Origin: Bacteroidales bacterium UBA2714
GTDB lineage: Bacteria; Bacteroidota; Bacteroidia; Bacteroidales; P3
Assembly (NCBI GenBank): GCA_002354035.1
Contig: DEKU01000026.1
Location: 1 to 30,590, forward strand
DNA length: 30,590 bases
Reading direction: 5' to 3'
Shown in pieces: positions 17,776 to 25,990 of this stretch (position 1 is its first letter; the number at the start of each line of letters is the position of its first letter). A program made the translations under genes and the position numbers. The notes under the pieces are model-generated. The model had not been told where the DNA came from. It searched no databases and was given only the letters and a program-made list of their open reading frames with translations.

Positions 17776-17812
17776 AAGTCTCGCCCCTCAAAGGGCGAGA
17801 CTTTCTTTTTTT
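17776..17812 (+). terminator. Intrinsic terminator of methylmalonyl-CoA mutase
   Basis: A perfect 12-bp stem (17776-17787 with 17794-17805), loop CTCAAA, is followed by C and a run of T. It lies 13 nt after the stop codon. Confidence 0.95.
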
Positions 17813-17843
17813 ATATAGCAAGCAAATACTCATATCAGCACTT

Positions 17844-18710
17844 ATGTCAAAGCTTATCAAGAAGAAATGGGATATCGCTTTCGTCAAAGGCGGAATCGAT
17901 GCCCTTTTTGCCGATGGTCCTTTCCAAGTCGATATTGTCAAGAACCCGTATACTGACCGCTGGTTTGCCGACCCCTTCATCCTCGACGTGACCGACGACA
18001 AGATTATCGTCCTGGCCGAAGAACTGCACTTTGCCAATCCCAAGGCCTATGGCCGGATAGCCCGGCTGGTGGTGGACAGGGCATCGATGTGCATCGAGAA
18101 GTTCGACATAGTGCTCGACACAGGCACCCATCTCAGCTTCCCGAACATATTGCGCGAGAACGGCAAGGTATACATCTATCCCGAGAATTGTCATGAGGGC
18201 AAACTGAACCTTTACGAATATGATGTTCAGCGCGATGTGCCTACCTTTGTGCAGAGCATCTGCGACGATGCTGTGTGGGATGCATCCATCACCGACCTCA
18301 TGGGCCATCGGCAGCTGTTGGGGAGCTATCAGGATGATTTCCATCTGGACATTTACGACTGGGACGAGCAGGCCAACAAGTTTGTCCGTTCCCACTCGGA
18401 TTTTTCCACCCAGGCTGACAACCGTCTGGCGGGACAGCCCTTTGCCTATCAAGGCGACATCTACTGCCCCACGCAGGACTGCACCACTACTTATGGCGGC
18501 GGTGTGTGCCTGAAGAAAATGGTGCTCGACGAAGGAAAGCTCGCACTCCGCCCAGGCAAAACCCTCTTCCCTCCCAACCGCCGGAAATATGAGGGGATGC
18601 ACACCCTCAACCAGTATAAGGGGCAGGTGGTTGTAGACCTCAAAAGCTGGCGCAACCCGTTGGTGCACACGCTGTATAAGGCATACCGTTCGGTAGTGAA
18701 AAAGAAGTAA
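17844..18710 (+). CDS. GIPC-transferase-like beta-propeller protein (glycan biosynthesis)
   Basis: 288 aa, soluble, no signal peptide. The pattern WFADPFI (residue ~33), HLSFPNIL (~92), a repeated 'YIYPEN/LYEYD' strand style, and 'GQPFAYQGDIYCPTQDC' near residue 196-212 matches the propeller domain annotated as the N-terminal domain of glucosamine inositolphosphorylceramide transferase 1. In bacteria it occurs in formyl- or glycosyl-transferase-like proteins of capsule and O-antigen loci. The fold is probably a five-bladed propeller related to glycosidase-like enzymes; a catalytic role in sugar transfer is inferred, not shown. The next gene (ATP-grasp) follows after 55 bp on the same strand without a terminator, so the two likely form an operon. 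The start at 17844 is the first ATG after the mutase terminator. Confidence 0.75.
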   Translation: MSKLIKKKWDIAFVKGGIDALFADGPFQVDIVKNPYTDRWFADPFILDVTDDKIIVLAEELHFANPKAYGRIARLVVDRASMCIEKFDIVLDTGTHLSFPNILRENGKVYIYPENCHEGKLNLYEYDVQRDVPTFVQSICDDAVWDASITDLMGHRQLLGSYQDDFHLDIYDWDEQANKFVRSHSDFSTQADNRLAGQPFAYQGDIYCPTQDCTTTYGGGVCLKKMVLDEGKLALRPGKTLFPPNRRKYEGMHTLNQYKGQVVVDLKSWRNPLVHTLYKAYRSVVKKK

Positions 18711-18765
18711 GGATGTCCGACCGGGGAGTTGTCTGCCCCGCCGGGAGTCAGAAATACTACACATC

Positions 18766-19917
18766 ATGAAAAAAACAGAGGCCATACCTGAAGTAAAGCG
18801 CCATCAGCATATTGTGCTTTGTGGCGACAATATAAATGCCGTCTCCATCCTCCGCAGCCTGGGCGAGGTAGGACTCCGCCCCACGGTGATACTGATAGAT
18901 GAAGGCCATATCCCCATCGTGTCGAAATGTCGTTATGTGGGTAAGCTTATTGTGACGAAGTCCTTCGACGAGAGTCTGAGCGCCCTTCTCCAGATGGTCG
19001 ATCGCCAGTGCCCCCCGTTTGTCTACACGAGTGATGACAACCACCAAAGCTTGCTGGACCTCCATTATGATGAACTGAAAGGGGGGTTCTATTTCTTCAA
19101 TGCCGGAGAGCAGGGCCGTGTCACCTACTTCATGGACAAGAACAATATATGTCAGGCGGCCCAGGAATGCGGCTTCACCATCGCCAACAGCGAGGTCCTT
19201 GTTCCGGGACAGCTGCCGCAACACCTGCACTACCCCGTCATAACCAAAACCCTCAACCCCTATGAGGAAGGATGGAAACGCGATGTGGGCATTTATCACG
19301 ACCCGGAGTCCCTGGCCGAGGCCTATAAGCAGATGGTCAGCAAAAGCCTCCTCGTGCAGGAATATGTCGAGAAAAAGAACGAGCTTTCGATGCAAGGCTT
19401 TTCCATCGACGGCGGCCAGATAGTATACCTCCCCTTCAAACGCCAGTATTTCCGTTTCACGGACAGCGCCTACGGCAGCTATTGCTACTACAGGACATAT
19501 CAGGACGACGACCTCGACGCCATGATCGTGCGCCTGCTGCGAAAGATTGGTTTCACCGGCAATTTTGAGATTGAGTTCCTCGAAAAGAAAGATGGCAGTC
19601 TGGTCTTCCTCGAGATCAACTTCCGTCATGCCCTCTCCAACTATGCCAGCACCGTCGGAGGCATCAACCTGCCATACGAATGGGCCAAAGCCACACTGCT
19701 CCACTCCGTGGACGGCCTGCATCCCACGCGCGACTACTTTACCGCCCTCAACGAGCCAAAAGATTTCAACACTTATGTCAAGACGGGCAAAATAAGCCTC
19801 TTCAAATGGCTGAAAGACTTCTTTGGGGCGGACAGCCACTACCTTTGGAACAAGCATGACCCCAAGCCCTTCTTCTCCTTCTACCTGGGTAAGTTCAACC
19901 GCAAGCGCCGCAAGTAG
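18766..19917 (+). CDS. ATP-grasp ligase of a surface-glycan region
   Basis: 383 aa, cytoplasmic. The N-terminal ~115 residues form a Rossmann-like pre-ATP-grasp domain (HIVLCGDNINAVSILRSLGE). The ATP-grasp fold follows: YFMDKNNICQAAQECGF near 125, PVITKTLNP (lysine contacting ATP) near 160, LLVQEYVE near 200, and the metal-binding end GNFEIEFLEK ... LVFLEINFRHALSNY near 266-292. ATP-grasp enzymes activate a carboxylate as acyl phosphate and couple it to an amine or thiol. Members of this type in polysaccharide loci add amino acids or similar groups to sugars or build unusual carboxamides; the substrate cannot be read. It forms a probable operon with the propeller protein just upstream. The C-terminal ~60 residues are basic and lie outside the conserved fold. 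Confidence 0.82.
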   Translation: MKKTEAIPEVKRHQHIVLCGDNINAVSILRSLGEVGLRPTVILIDEGHIPIVSKCRYVGKLIVTKSFDESLSALLQMVDRQCPPFVYTSDDNHQSLLDLHYDELKGGFYFFNAGEQGRVTYFMDKNNICQAAQECGFTIANSEVLVPGQLPQHLHYPVITKTLNPYEEGWKRDVGIYHDPESLAEAYKQMVSKSLLVQEYVEKKNELSMQGFSIDGGQIVYLPFKRQYFRFTDSAYGSYCYYRTYQDDDLDAMIVRLLRKIGFTGNFEIEFLEKKDGSLVFLEINFRHALSNYASTVGGINLPYEWAKATLLHSVDGLHPTRDYFTALNEPKDFNTYVKTGKISLFKWLKDFFGADSHYLWNKHDPKPFFSFYLGKFNRKRRK

Positions 19918-20053
19918 TCAGCCCTGCCTACTGCCACGCACCTGCCTCCGTGTCGGCCAAGTTTTTTGCCGGTAGCGGAAGGGGACAGAACAACCCTCAT
20001 CTCCGGTGCGTCAGACCTCTCTTTACCCCTCATTTCGATAGGGACATTCAACT

Positions 20054-20067
20054 TATTTTGCAAAATA
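20054..20067. promoter_or_regulatory. 14-bp perfect palindrome upstream of yceD
   Basis: TATTTTGCAAAATA is fully symmetric and lies 36-49 bp upstream of the -7 box of the yceD-rpmF promoter, a common position for an operator. The binding protein is unknown; a chance AT-rich palindrome is possible. Confidence 0.4.
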
Positions 20068-20102
20068 GTGGAATAAAATTATGCTATGTGAAAAAAAAGT
20101 CG

Positions 20103-20110
20103 TAACTTTG
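20103..20110 (+). promoter_or_regulatory. Promoter -7 element for yceD-rpmF
   Basis: TAACTTTG matches TAnnTTTG and follows an A8 run. The predicted start near 20116 gives a leader of under 20 nt before the ATG at 20133. Confidence 0.75.
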
Positions 20111-20132
20111 CAAACTCAATACGAACGCGAAG

Positions 20133-20660
20133 ATGAAGCCTATAGTCGATACCGTTGTGCAGTTTAGCGGCTTGAAATTAGGTAAATACGAGTATGATTT
20201 TACGCTGGACAGCACCTTCTTTGAAGCCTATCAAAACGACGAAATTAAGGAAGGAACGGTCGATTTTAAGGTCATTTTGGAGAAACGGGAGCGCATGCTG
20301 CTCTTCAATTTTTCTTTCAAAGGCAAACTGAAGACCACCTGCGACCGCTGCTTGGGCGAGATGGAAATACCCGTTGAAGGTGACGACACCTTGTGCGTCA
20401 AATTCAGCGATACCGAAACCACCGACGATGAGGATGTGGTATTCCTCCCGGAGAACGCCTACAAAATAGACCTGGCCCAATGGATGTACGAGTATGTGGC
20501 CGTCAGAATCCCCATGCAGCACGTCCACCCTGAGGGCGAGTGCGACAGCGAGATGCTCAAATATATCTCCGATGAGCGTATTGAGTCAGAGGAATCCCAG
20601 CAGGACCAGGCCGAGACCGACCCCCGTTGGGATGCCCTCAAAAGTTTGTTAGAAAAATAA
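20133..20660 (+). CDS. yceD: YceD/DUF177 family protein
   Basis: 175 aa, cytoplasmic, acidic. The family links 23S rRNA accumulation or large-subunit assembly to the downstream L32 gene. Family signs are the CxxC pair Cys70/Cys73 (TTCDRCLG), the middle acidic stretch (DTETTDDEDVVF), IDLAQWMYEYVAVRIPMQHVH, and the end DPRWDALKSLL, which is nearly invariant. It is 21 bp upstream of rpmF, the classical yceD-rpmF arrangement. The usual downstream lipid genes (plsX or fabH) are absent; a terminator follows rpmF instead. The start is well supported by the promoter position. Confidence 0.92.
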   Translation: MKPIVDTVVQFSGLKLGKYEYDFTLDSTFFEAYQNDEIKEGTVDFKVILEKRERMLLFNFSFKGKLKTTCDRCLGEMEIPVEGDDTLCVKFSDTETTDDEDVVFLPENAYKIDLAQWMYEYVAVRIPMQHVHPEGECDSEMLKYISDERIESEESQQDQAETDPRWDALKSLLEK

Positions 20661-20681
20661 ACAAATAAAAATAGTAATAAT

Positions 20682-20867
20682 ATGCCACATCCAAAACACA
20701 GATTCTCGCAGACTCGCACAGCGAAGCGCAGAACACACGACAGTTTGGAGAAAGCCCAGCTCACCACATGCAGCAATTGCGGCGCTCCAGTAATGTATCA
20801 CCATGTTTGCCCCGAGTGCGGGTACTACAGAGGCAAATTGGCCATCGAGAAGAACGTCGAGTCCTAA
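20682..20867 (+). CDS. rpmF: 50S ribosomal protein L32
   Basis: 61 aa, the normal length for bL32. The N-terminus MPHPKHRFSQTRTAKRRTHD is canonical, including the conserved PK-x-(R/K) and S-x-x-R-x-x-x-RR region. A zinc ribbon is intact with four cysteines (Cys30, Cys33, Cys43, Cys46: CSNCG and CPECG), so this is the zinc-containing (C+) form. It is a structural component of the large ribosomal subunit. It follows yceD at 21 bp and is closed by a strong terminator, so the pair is a complete small operon. Confidence 0.98.
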   Translation: MPHPKHRFSQTRTAKRRTHDSLEKAQLTTCSNCGAPVMYHHVCPECGYYRGKLAIEKNVES

Positions 20868-21325
20868 GCTCCACGCCTCTTCTGGCATCCTAAAGCGTGT
20901 GCTTTCCTTTCTCAGGAGGCACACGCTTCTTTTTTTTCACCTCCCTTGCCGTGTGGCGTCGTTGCCCTTTGGCGTTCTGATGGCAGTGCCGCGGTGCTTT
21001 ATGATCATCCTGTTGCGCCTACGGCTTGTATGGCGTTGCGGAAGTTCCTCCCCTTTGGAGTGATGGAGAGTGGTTCATAGTTGTTGGAGGATATGCCCGC
21101 GGGTGGCCGTTGCGGCGGGTGTGTCTCGTTTGTGCGGAGCCCGGTGGCCGAGAGGGGTTTGTGCTGGGGCAGGGGGGTGGAAGAAGGCACTCAGGGCCGT
21201 TGTGGGCAATCTTTTTCGCACTTGGGGCAATATTATTGTTCATCCGCCGTTAGTAGAGTGCTTTTTCGGGGTGAGAAACCCCGTTAGAGGTTATTTTCTA
21301 TTCAGAACAAACAAACACATGCTTT
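20868..21325. other. Intergenic region of about 460 bp
   Basis: After the rpmF terminator, about 390 bp are G-rich on the plus strand with no convincing coding frame, promoter signature or start site. Near the right end a hairpin (21267-21272 with 21278-21283, loop GAGAA) lies 43 bp before the wzz-like gene; it has no clean T run. A promoter for the glycan genes was not found; the -7 consensus is absent. The stretch around 21005-21100 has the look of a non-coding intergenic repeat, but no second copy is in the window. Confidence 0.5.
20893..20937 (+). terminator. Intrinsic terminator of yceD-rpmF
   Basis: A perfect 10-bp stem (20893-20902 with 20919-20928) is followed by C and a run of nine T (20929-20937 region). 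Confidence 0.93.
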
Positions 21326-22201
21326 ATGCCTAATAAGACCTTTGGAAACGACTACGACCACAATGCAACGCTCCGTTTTTTCAAGAAGTGGTGGAAGCTG
21401 CTGCTTTGGGTGTTTATCATCGCCCTGGTGGTGTCGATTGCGGTTTCTTTATTCATCACACCTCGTTTTAAGGCTACAGCCACGCTGTTCCCGACCAATT
21501 CCAACCGTCTGAGCAAGGCCGTTATGGATTACCACTACAGCCTTGACTTTATGGACTATGGAATAGAGCGCGACTGTGAGTATTGCATCCAGATTCTCTC
21601 CTCCGAGTCGATGGAGCGCGATGTGTGCCGCCGGTTCAACCTGTTGGAGCACTACGGCATCAATCCCAACGACCCCCACAAGATGTTCAAGCTCCATGAG
21701 CAGTATCGTGGCAACGTGAATGTGAAGCGGACTGAGTACCTCGGGGTGGAGGTGTCCGTGCTGGATGTCGACCCCCAGTGGGCTGCCGATATGGCCAACT
21801 TCATAGCTGCCAATTATGACACGGTGTGCCACCGCATCCACCATGCCCGCGCCCAAAACGCCGCCGACTTGGTGCAGGGTGTGTGCGACCGTTTGGGACA
21901 GGAGATAAAAGACTTGCAGGACAGCCTGCGTCGCAACCCACAGTACCAATTGGGTCTCACCCAGCTCATCAATGACAAGTGCCACGAGCTGGCCGACCTC
22001 CAGACACGTGCCGCCCAGACGCAAGTGGACGTGAACGAGAATGTGAGCTATAAGTTCCTTCTCGACGAGGCTGTGGCTCCCGACAAGAAAGCCTATCCCA
22101 AACGTATAGTCATTGTGGCCCTGGGTTCCTTGGGCTCTGTGGTGATGTGCATTTTGGTTCTTCTCTGCATGGATGCCATCAAGCCAAAAGAGGAGGAGTA
22201 A
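21326..22201 (+). CDS. Wzz-type chain-length determinant (polysaccharide co-polymerase)
   Basis: 291 aa with the classical two-helix topology of polysaccharide co-polymerases. The first membrane helix is at about residues 24-45 (LLLWVFIIALVVSIAVSLF), followed by the ITPRFKATATLFPTN segment. A large periplasmic helical domain includes DLVQGVCDRLGQEIKDLQD. The proline-rich motif before the second helix (EAVAPDKKAYPKR, about 246-258) is present, and the second helix lies at about 260-283. The protein controls the length of O-antigen or capsular chains made by a Wzy polymerase. It lacks the C-terminal tyrosine kinase domain of larger family members. It precedes an O-antigen ligase-like gene by 45 bp, so it is part of a surface-glycan operon. 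Confidence 0.88.
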   Translation: MPNKTFGNDYDHNATLRFFKKWWKLLLWVFIIALVVSIAVSLFITPRFKATATLFPTNSNRLSKAVMDYHYSLDFMDYGIERDCEYCIQILSSESMERDVCRRFNLLEHYGINPNDPHKMFKLHEQYRGNVNVKRTEYLGVEVSVLDVDPQWAADMANFIAANYDTVCHRIHHARAQNAADLVQGVCDRLGQEIKDLQDSLRRNPQYQLGLTQLINDKCHELADLQTRAAQTQVDVNENVSYKFLLDEAVAPDKKAYPKRIVIVALGSLGSVVMCILVLLCMDAIKPKEEE

Positions 22202-22246
22202 TGACCATGCACTGCGCGGAAATGGTGTAACAATGAATCTTATGTT

Positions 22247-23722
22247 TTGAATATCAGGGACTGGTATAAGAAGAATAGGTCGGCTGTAGTGGCCGTCGCG
22301 GCAACATTGTTGTTTGCCGTGGCCAACTCCGTGCTTTTGCTGAAGGACTTTTATTACCTCTCGCTCATTCCGTTGGGCGGGCTGGTGCTCCTGCTGTTCG
22401 TCACACGCTTTGAGACGGGTCTGCTGAGCATGGCTCTGTTCACCCCCTTTGCCATCAACATCGCCTTGATGCCGAAGATGGAGCTTTCTATGCCGGTCGA
22501 GCCGATGATGATACTCTTCACGCTGATGTTCTTTTTCCGCGTGTTGGCGTCGCGCAGCTACGACCTCCGGTTGCTGAAACACCCCGTCTCGATTCTCCTC
22601 ATTGCCTCCATGGTGTGGATGCTTATATCCACCTGCACTTCGCAGCTTCCTTTTGTGTCGTTCAAATATTGGTTGGCGCGGCTCTGGTTTGTCGTCCCCT
22701 TCTTCTTTGCCGCAGCACAGATCTTCCGCGACAAGAGGCGCATACGTCAGTTCTTCTGGTGCTATGCCATAGGGCTGATAGCTGTCGTCCTCATAGCCAC
22801 GGCCAAGACCGTAGGCAACTTCAGCGACCTCCAGACGCTCCACCGTGTGATGAAACCCTTCTATAACGACCATACGGCTTACGGGTGTGTGATAGCTCTG
22901 TTTCTCCCGGCGGCATTCTATTTCATCTTCAGCCGCAACAGCAAGGGGTGGGGTCGCCTCTTGTCTTTTGCCATAATGGCCCTCTTGGTGGTGGGATTGT
23001 TCTTCTCCTATTGCCGCGCGGCATGGCTCAGTGTGCTGGGTGCGATAGGTGTATACGTATTGATTCGGATGGGGATGAAAGTGAAGTGGATGGTGATGCT
23101 GTTTGGCCTTATGGTGGGGGTGTTCTTTGTTTATCAAAGCGACGTCCTCTACAAGCTGGGGAAAAACCACCAGGACAGCTCCTACGACCTGGCCGGACAG
23201 ATTAAGAGTATATCCAACATCTCCACCGATGCCAGCAACCTTGAGCGACTCAACCGTTGGGCAGCGGCTCTCCGCATGTGGAAGGAGCGTCCGGTTATGG
23301 GGTGTGGCCCCGGCACCTACCAGTTCCTCTATGCCAGCTACCAACGCAGCTATCAGCTTTCAACCATCAGCACCAATGCCGGCAACCTGGGCAACGCCCA
23401 TAGCGAATACATCGGCCCCCTGACTGAGCAGGGGGTGCCGGGTGTGGTCTTGGTGGTGGCGTTGTTCATGTCCACTTTTGCTACAGGCGTGCGGGTCTAC
23501 CGCACTGCCCGCGACAGGCACGTGGCCAATATGGCCTTGGCCTTCACGCTCAGCCTTCTCACCTACTACATCCACGGTGTGTTCAACAATTTCCTTGACA
23601 CCGATAAGCTCTCCGTGCCCTTCTGGGCCTTCACGGCAGTGATTGTGGCCTTGGATGTATATAGCGAAAAGACCGCCCCCACAGTTAGCCAACCCCAGAG
23701 CCTGCCCGGCAATAACGTATAG
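22247..23722 (+). CDS. O-antigen ligase/polymerase family protein (Wzy_C)
   Basis: 491 aa integral membrane protein with about ten to twelve hydrophobic helices. A large periplasmic loop before the last helices carries the family signature: LERLNRWAAALRMWKERPVMGCGPGTYQF (here split: RLNRWAAAL, then ERPVMGCGPGTY), then NAHSEYIGPLTEQGVPG. In this family Arg and His in the loop are needed for joining or polymerising glycans. It could be an O-antigen ligase (WaaL) or Wzy-type polymerase; the sequence cannot decide. The start is odd. No in-frame ATG exists between the upstream in-frame stop and residue 57; the frame begins at TTG 22247. A mini frame (ATG at 22233, MNLMF) stops at 22248-22250, overlapping that TTG. 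A single missing T in the run at 22245-22248 would instead give an ATG start. Confidence 0.85.
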   Translation: MNIRDWYKKNRSAVVAVAATLLFAVANSVLLLKDFYYLSLIPLGGLVLLLFVTRFETGLLSMALFTPFAINIALMPKMELSMPVEPMMILFTLMFFFRVLASRSYDLRLLKHPVSILLIASMVWMLISTCTSQLPFVSFKYWLARLWFVVPFFFAAAQIFRDKRRIRQFFWCYAIGLIAVVLIATAKTVGNFSDLQTLHRVMKPFYNDHTAYGCVIALFLPAAFYFIFSRNSKGWGRLLSFAIMALLVVGLFFSYCRAAWLSVLGAIGVYVLIRMGMKVKWMVMLFGLMVGVFFVYQSDVLYKLGKNHQDSSYDLAGQIKSISNISTDASNLERLNRWAAALRMWKERPVMGCGPGTYQFLYASYQRSYQLSTISTNAGNLGNAHSEYIGPLTEQGVPGVVLVVALFMSTFATGVRVYRTARDRHVANMALAFTLSLLTYYIHGVFNNFLDTDKLSVPFWAFTAVIVALDVYSEKTAPTVSQPQSLPGNNV

Positions 23723-23725
23723 CCT

Positions 23726-24376
23726 ATGTCGTTCAAGAGGAAGGCTATCGCACTGTTTTTCTTGCTTGGCTATGGCTGCGGCACTGCCTATAGTCAGGAA
23801 CAACCGGGCTCCGAGCAGGCTGCCACTCCACGGGTGTGGGCTGCCAACAATTTTCTTTCCACCATCCAGCTGCCATCCGACGGCTTGCAGCTCTACAATT
23901 TCCGAAATGCCAATATCATTGAGTCGATGCTCGATTCCGCCGACCTCCTTATCGAAGAGGCGAAACTGCATCTCGGCAAACCCTATCGCTATGGCGGCAA
24001 AGGCCCCAAGGTATTCGACTGTGCGGGCTTCGCACGCTATGTCTACATGAAATTCGGCTTCACCCTCCCGGGCGGCTCTGTGCCGCAATCGCGCTTGGGT
24101 CGCAGCATCAACGACCGCAAACAGCTGCAACGTGGCGACCTCGTCTTCTTTCAAGGACGTTCGGGCAAGGGAGGGGTCGGCCACACAGGCATTGTGACCG
24201 AGGTCGACACCGCCACAGGTGTTTTCCGCTTCATCCATGCCGCCACCTCCACGGGCGTGATAATCTCCTATTCCACCGAACCCTATTATGCCAAGCGATA
24301 CCTTGGAGCCCGTCGGCTGCTGGGCGACCGCCAGAAACCCGAGGACCCACTGCCCTCCCGTCGGCGCAAACAATAG
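23726..24376 (+). CDS. NlpC/P60 family peptidoglycan hydrolase, secreted
   Basis: 216 aa with a signal peptide (about residues 1-23, ending TAYSQE). The catalytic domain is at about residues 73-198. The Cys-His dyad is visible as Cys99 (FDCAGFARYV) and His153 (GHTGIVTE), and a third polar residue is His171 (FIHAAT). The LGKPYRYGGKGPKVFDC motif is typical of NlpC/P60 cell-wall endopeptidases, which cut peptide stems of peptidoglycan (D-Glu to diaminopimelate). The N-terminal ~50 residues after the signal are a linker. It starts 3 bp after the ligase stop, so it is in the same operon. It may be a periplasmic cell-wall hydrolase helping surface-glycan assembly or a housekeeping enzyme; which is not shown. 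Confidence 0.9.
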   Translation: MSFKRKAIALFFLLGYGCGTAYSQEQPGSEQAATPRVWAANNFLSTIQLPSDGLQLYNFRNANIIESMLDSADLLIEEAKLHLGKPYRYGGKGPKVFDCAGFARYVYMKFGFTLPGGSVPQSRLGRSINDRKQLQRGDLVFFQGRSGKGGVGHTGIVTEVDTATGVFRFIHAATSTGVIISYSTEPYYAKRYLGARRLLGDRQKPEDPLPSRRRKQ

Positions 24377-24406
24377 AGAGGCACCCCGTCGGGAGTGCCT
24401 CTTGTG
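24377..24406. terminator. Hairpin between convergent genes
   Basis: The outer stem is 24377-24384 with 24395-24402 (8 bp), with an inner CCC/GGG pair and a short T run on the plus side. It can end the NlpC gene and, from the other side, the barrel gene at 24439. Confidence 0.7.
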
Positions 24407-24438
24407 TTATGTTTTTGTACCTTAAAGAGTGTTCTTTT

Positions 24439-25935
24439 TTAATCGTCATAGAGTCTCAATATAAAGCCCAGCTTGATGGGGTAGACATCCTTCTCCATGT
24501 TTTTCATCACAGGCAGGGTGGACATCTGGACGAATACAGAGAAATAGTTGTAGTTCAGCGACAGCCGTGCGTCGAGTTGCAGAGGGTTCATCACCGCTGA
24601 CATGTTCTCCACATCCGTCATCTTGGCTTGGTTGGTGGTCGACTCCCCCTTGTGTTTCAGGCCCGTGTTGCGGCTGGCGTAGTTCACGCCCGGAATGGCG
24701 GCCAGCCCGATGCTGAAGTCGCTCGTCACGTTAGGCTGCCATACGATGGAGATAGGCATCGTCACATACCGTGCCACCATGCGGCTGTTCCACTTGGCGT
24801 CCGTGCGGTCCTCTGTCAGGAAATCGCCTGCCACACCGTCCACCGGTGGGACAAGTGTCACATAGTGGTCGCTGAAGCGGTAGACATTTGAGCCATAGCC
24901 CAGCCCCATTCCAAACTTGAAGTGCCTGGTGCAGAGAGGGTAGTATACCAGCTCCAGCTGATAGGAAGAAAACGTTGTGCCCAGTCCGTAAGGACCGCTG
25001 GTCGGGTTCAATGCGCTCCAGGGTGTTCTGCCCCAGTTGGTGAAAGCCCATGCAAAGCCGAACTCCCATCCTCCGTCGTGGAAAAACGAGGGCTTTTGGG
25101 GAGTCGGTTTCGTGGTAGGTTTCACTTCTTTCATCCCTTCGTCGAAGTCTTCAAGGTCATAGGTGGAATAGCTGTGCAGTTTGCCCGTGCGGATATTGCT
25201 CTCCTCGCTTTGAGACCTGAACACCTGATGGGCACTGCAATCCGGCAGCTGAATATTCGAAAAGTCGTAGGATTTCAACTTCAGCACACTTGTCGCGACG
25301 GGGCTCTTAATGGAGGCGTTGGAAAAGTCGTTGGTGACGATACTGACGGTAGTGGATCGGATGGAGTCCTCCTCAGTTGTCACAAAGACATTACTGTAGT
25401 CGTTGGTCTTGATGCTGAGCAGCAAAAGGGGACTGTTGATTTGCACAAAGGCATTAGAGAAATCGTTGGTCCGGATGGCCAACTGGTTGCCCATGGTCAG
25501 GTGCAGCTCCAGCTGCCGTGAGCTGGCAAGCCCCTCAATGGTCAGCACACCATTTGAGAGCAATTTGTAAGTGAATGACTTATGATCTGCAATCTTCTTT
25601 GAAGAATTGGCGTAGGTGAGGAAGTTGGCCGTGTCCGGCACCACTTTCAGGTTGCAAAAATCATTCAGAACGATCTCGTTGATAGGACTGACAAACGTGA
25701 TGCGGTACATGTTGATGGTGTCGTCTTTGCCGTTAGGCTTGATGGACGAGAGGTGCGGGAGCTTCGGTATCAGGCGGTGGGAACCATCTTGCCGTGTTGC
25801 CTGATTTTGCACGGAGGCAATGTGTTGTGAGGTGTCTCCTGGGTTGTAGGAAGGTGCACAGTTGGGGGCGGCGTGTGAGGCTAATCCCAGTCCGCATGCC
25901 AGCACCATTGCTAATGAAAAATATCTGCTTTTCAT
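24439..25935 (-). CDS. Outer-membrane barrel protein with N-terminal adhesin-like repeat domain
   Basis: 498 aa. The signal peptide covers about residues 1-22. Residues about 73-250 form a beta-rich domain with repeats of T-N-D-(F/Y)-S-N at 156-161, 177-182, 201-206 and 222-227 (SYDFSN) and an early copy LNDFCN at 90-95. The spacing is about 21-24 residues, as in head-GIN/DUF2807 beta-helix domains. A polar linker (KPTTKPTPQKP) leads to a C-terminal barrel from about residue 290 (WEFGFAWAF, YQLELVYYPL, FKFGMGLGYG, MPISIVWQP, FSIGLAAIPG, YFSVFVQM, LGFILRLYDD). It is probably an outer-membrane protein with an exposed head. It is the third gene of the sigma/anti-sigma operon (55 bp from the anti-sigma stop), so its expression is probably under that sigma factor. 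Function unknown. Confidence 0.78.
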   Translation of the reverse strand: MKSRYFSLAMVLACGLGLASHAAPNCAPSYNPGDTSQHIASVQNQATRQDGSHRLIPKLPHLSSIKPNGKDDTINMYRITFVSPINEIVLNDFCNLKVVPDTANFLTYANSSKKIADHKSFTYKLLSNGVLTIEGLASSRQLELHLTMGNQLAIRTNDFSNAFVQINSPLLLLSIKTNDYSNVFVTTEEDSIRSTTVSIVTNDFSNASIKSPVATSVLKLKSYDFSNIQLPDCSAHQVFRSQSEESNIRTGKLHSYSTYDLEDFDEGMKEVKPTTKPTPQKPSFFHDGGWEFGFAWAFTNWGRTPWSALNPTSGPYGLGTTFSSYQLELVYYPLCTRHFKFGMGLGYGSNVYRFSDHYVTLVPPVDGVAGDFLTEDRTDAKWNSRMVARYVTMPISIVWQPNVTSDFSIGLAAIPGVNYASRNTGLKHKGESTTNQAKMTDVENMSAVMNPLQLDARLSLNYNYFSVFVQMSTLPVMKNMEKDVYPIKLGFILRLYDD

Positions 25936-25990
25936 AACCGTTTACTTTTATGTTTCACTTACTATTGTTTGATGTCCGATTGTTGATAGG

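Noticed and set aside
21449..23344. 631-codon open frame on the minus strand
   Set aside because: It runs antisense through the wzz-like and O-antigen-ligase genes, both of which have clear family motifs. Its composition (many His, Gln and Gly) is typical of a shadow frame in GC-rich genes.
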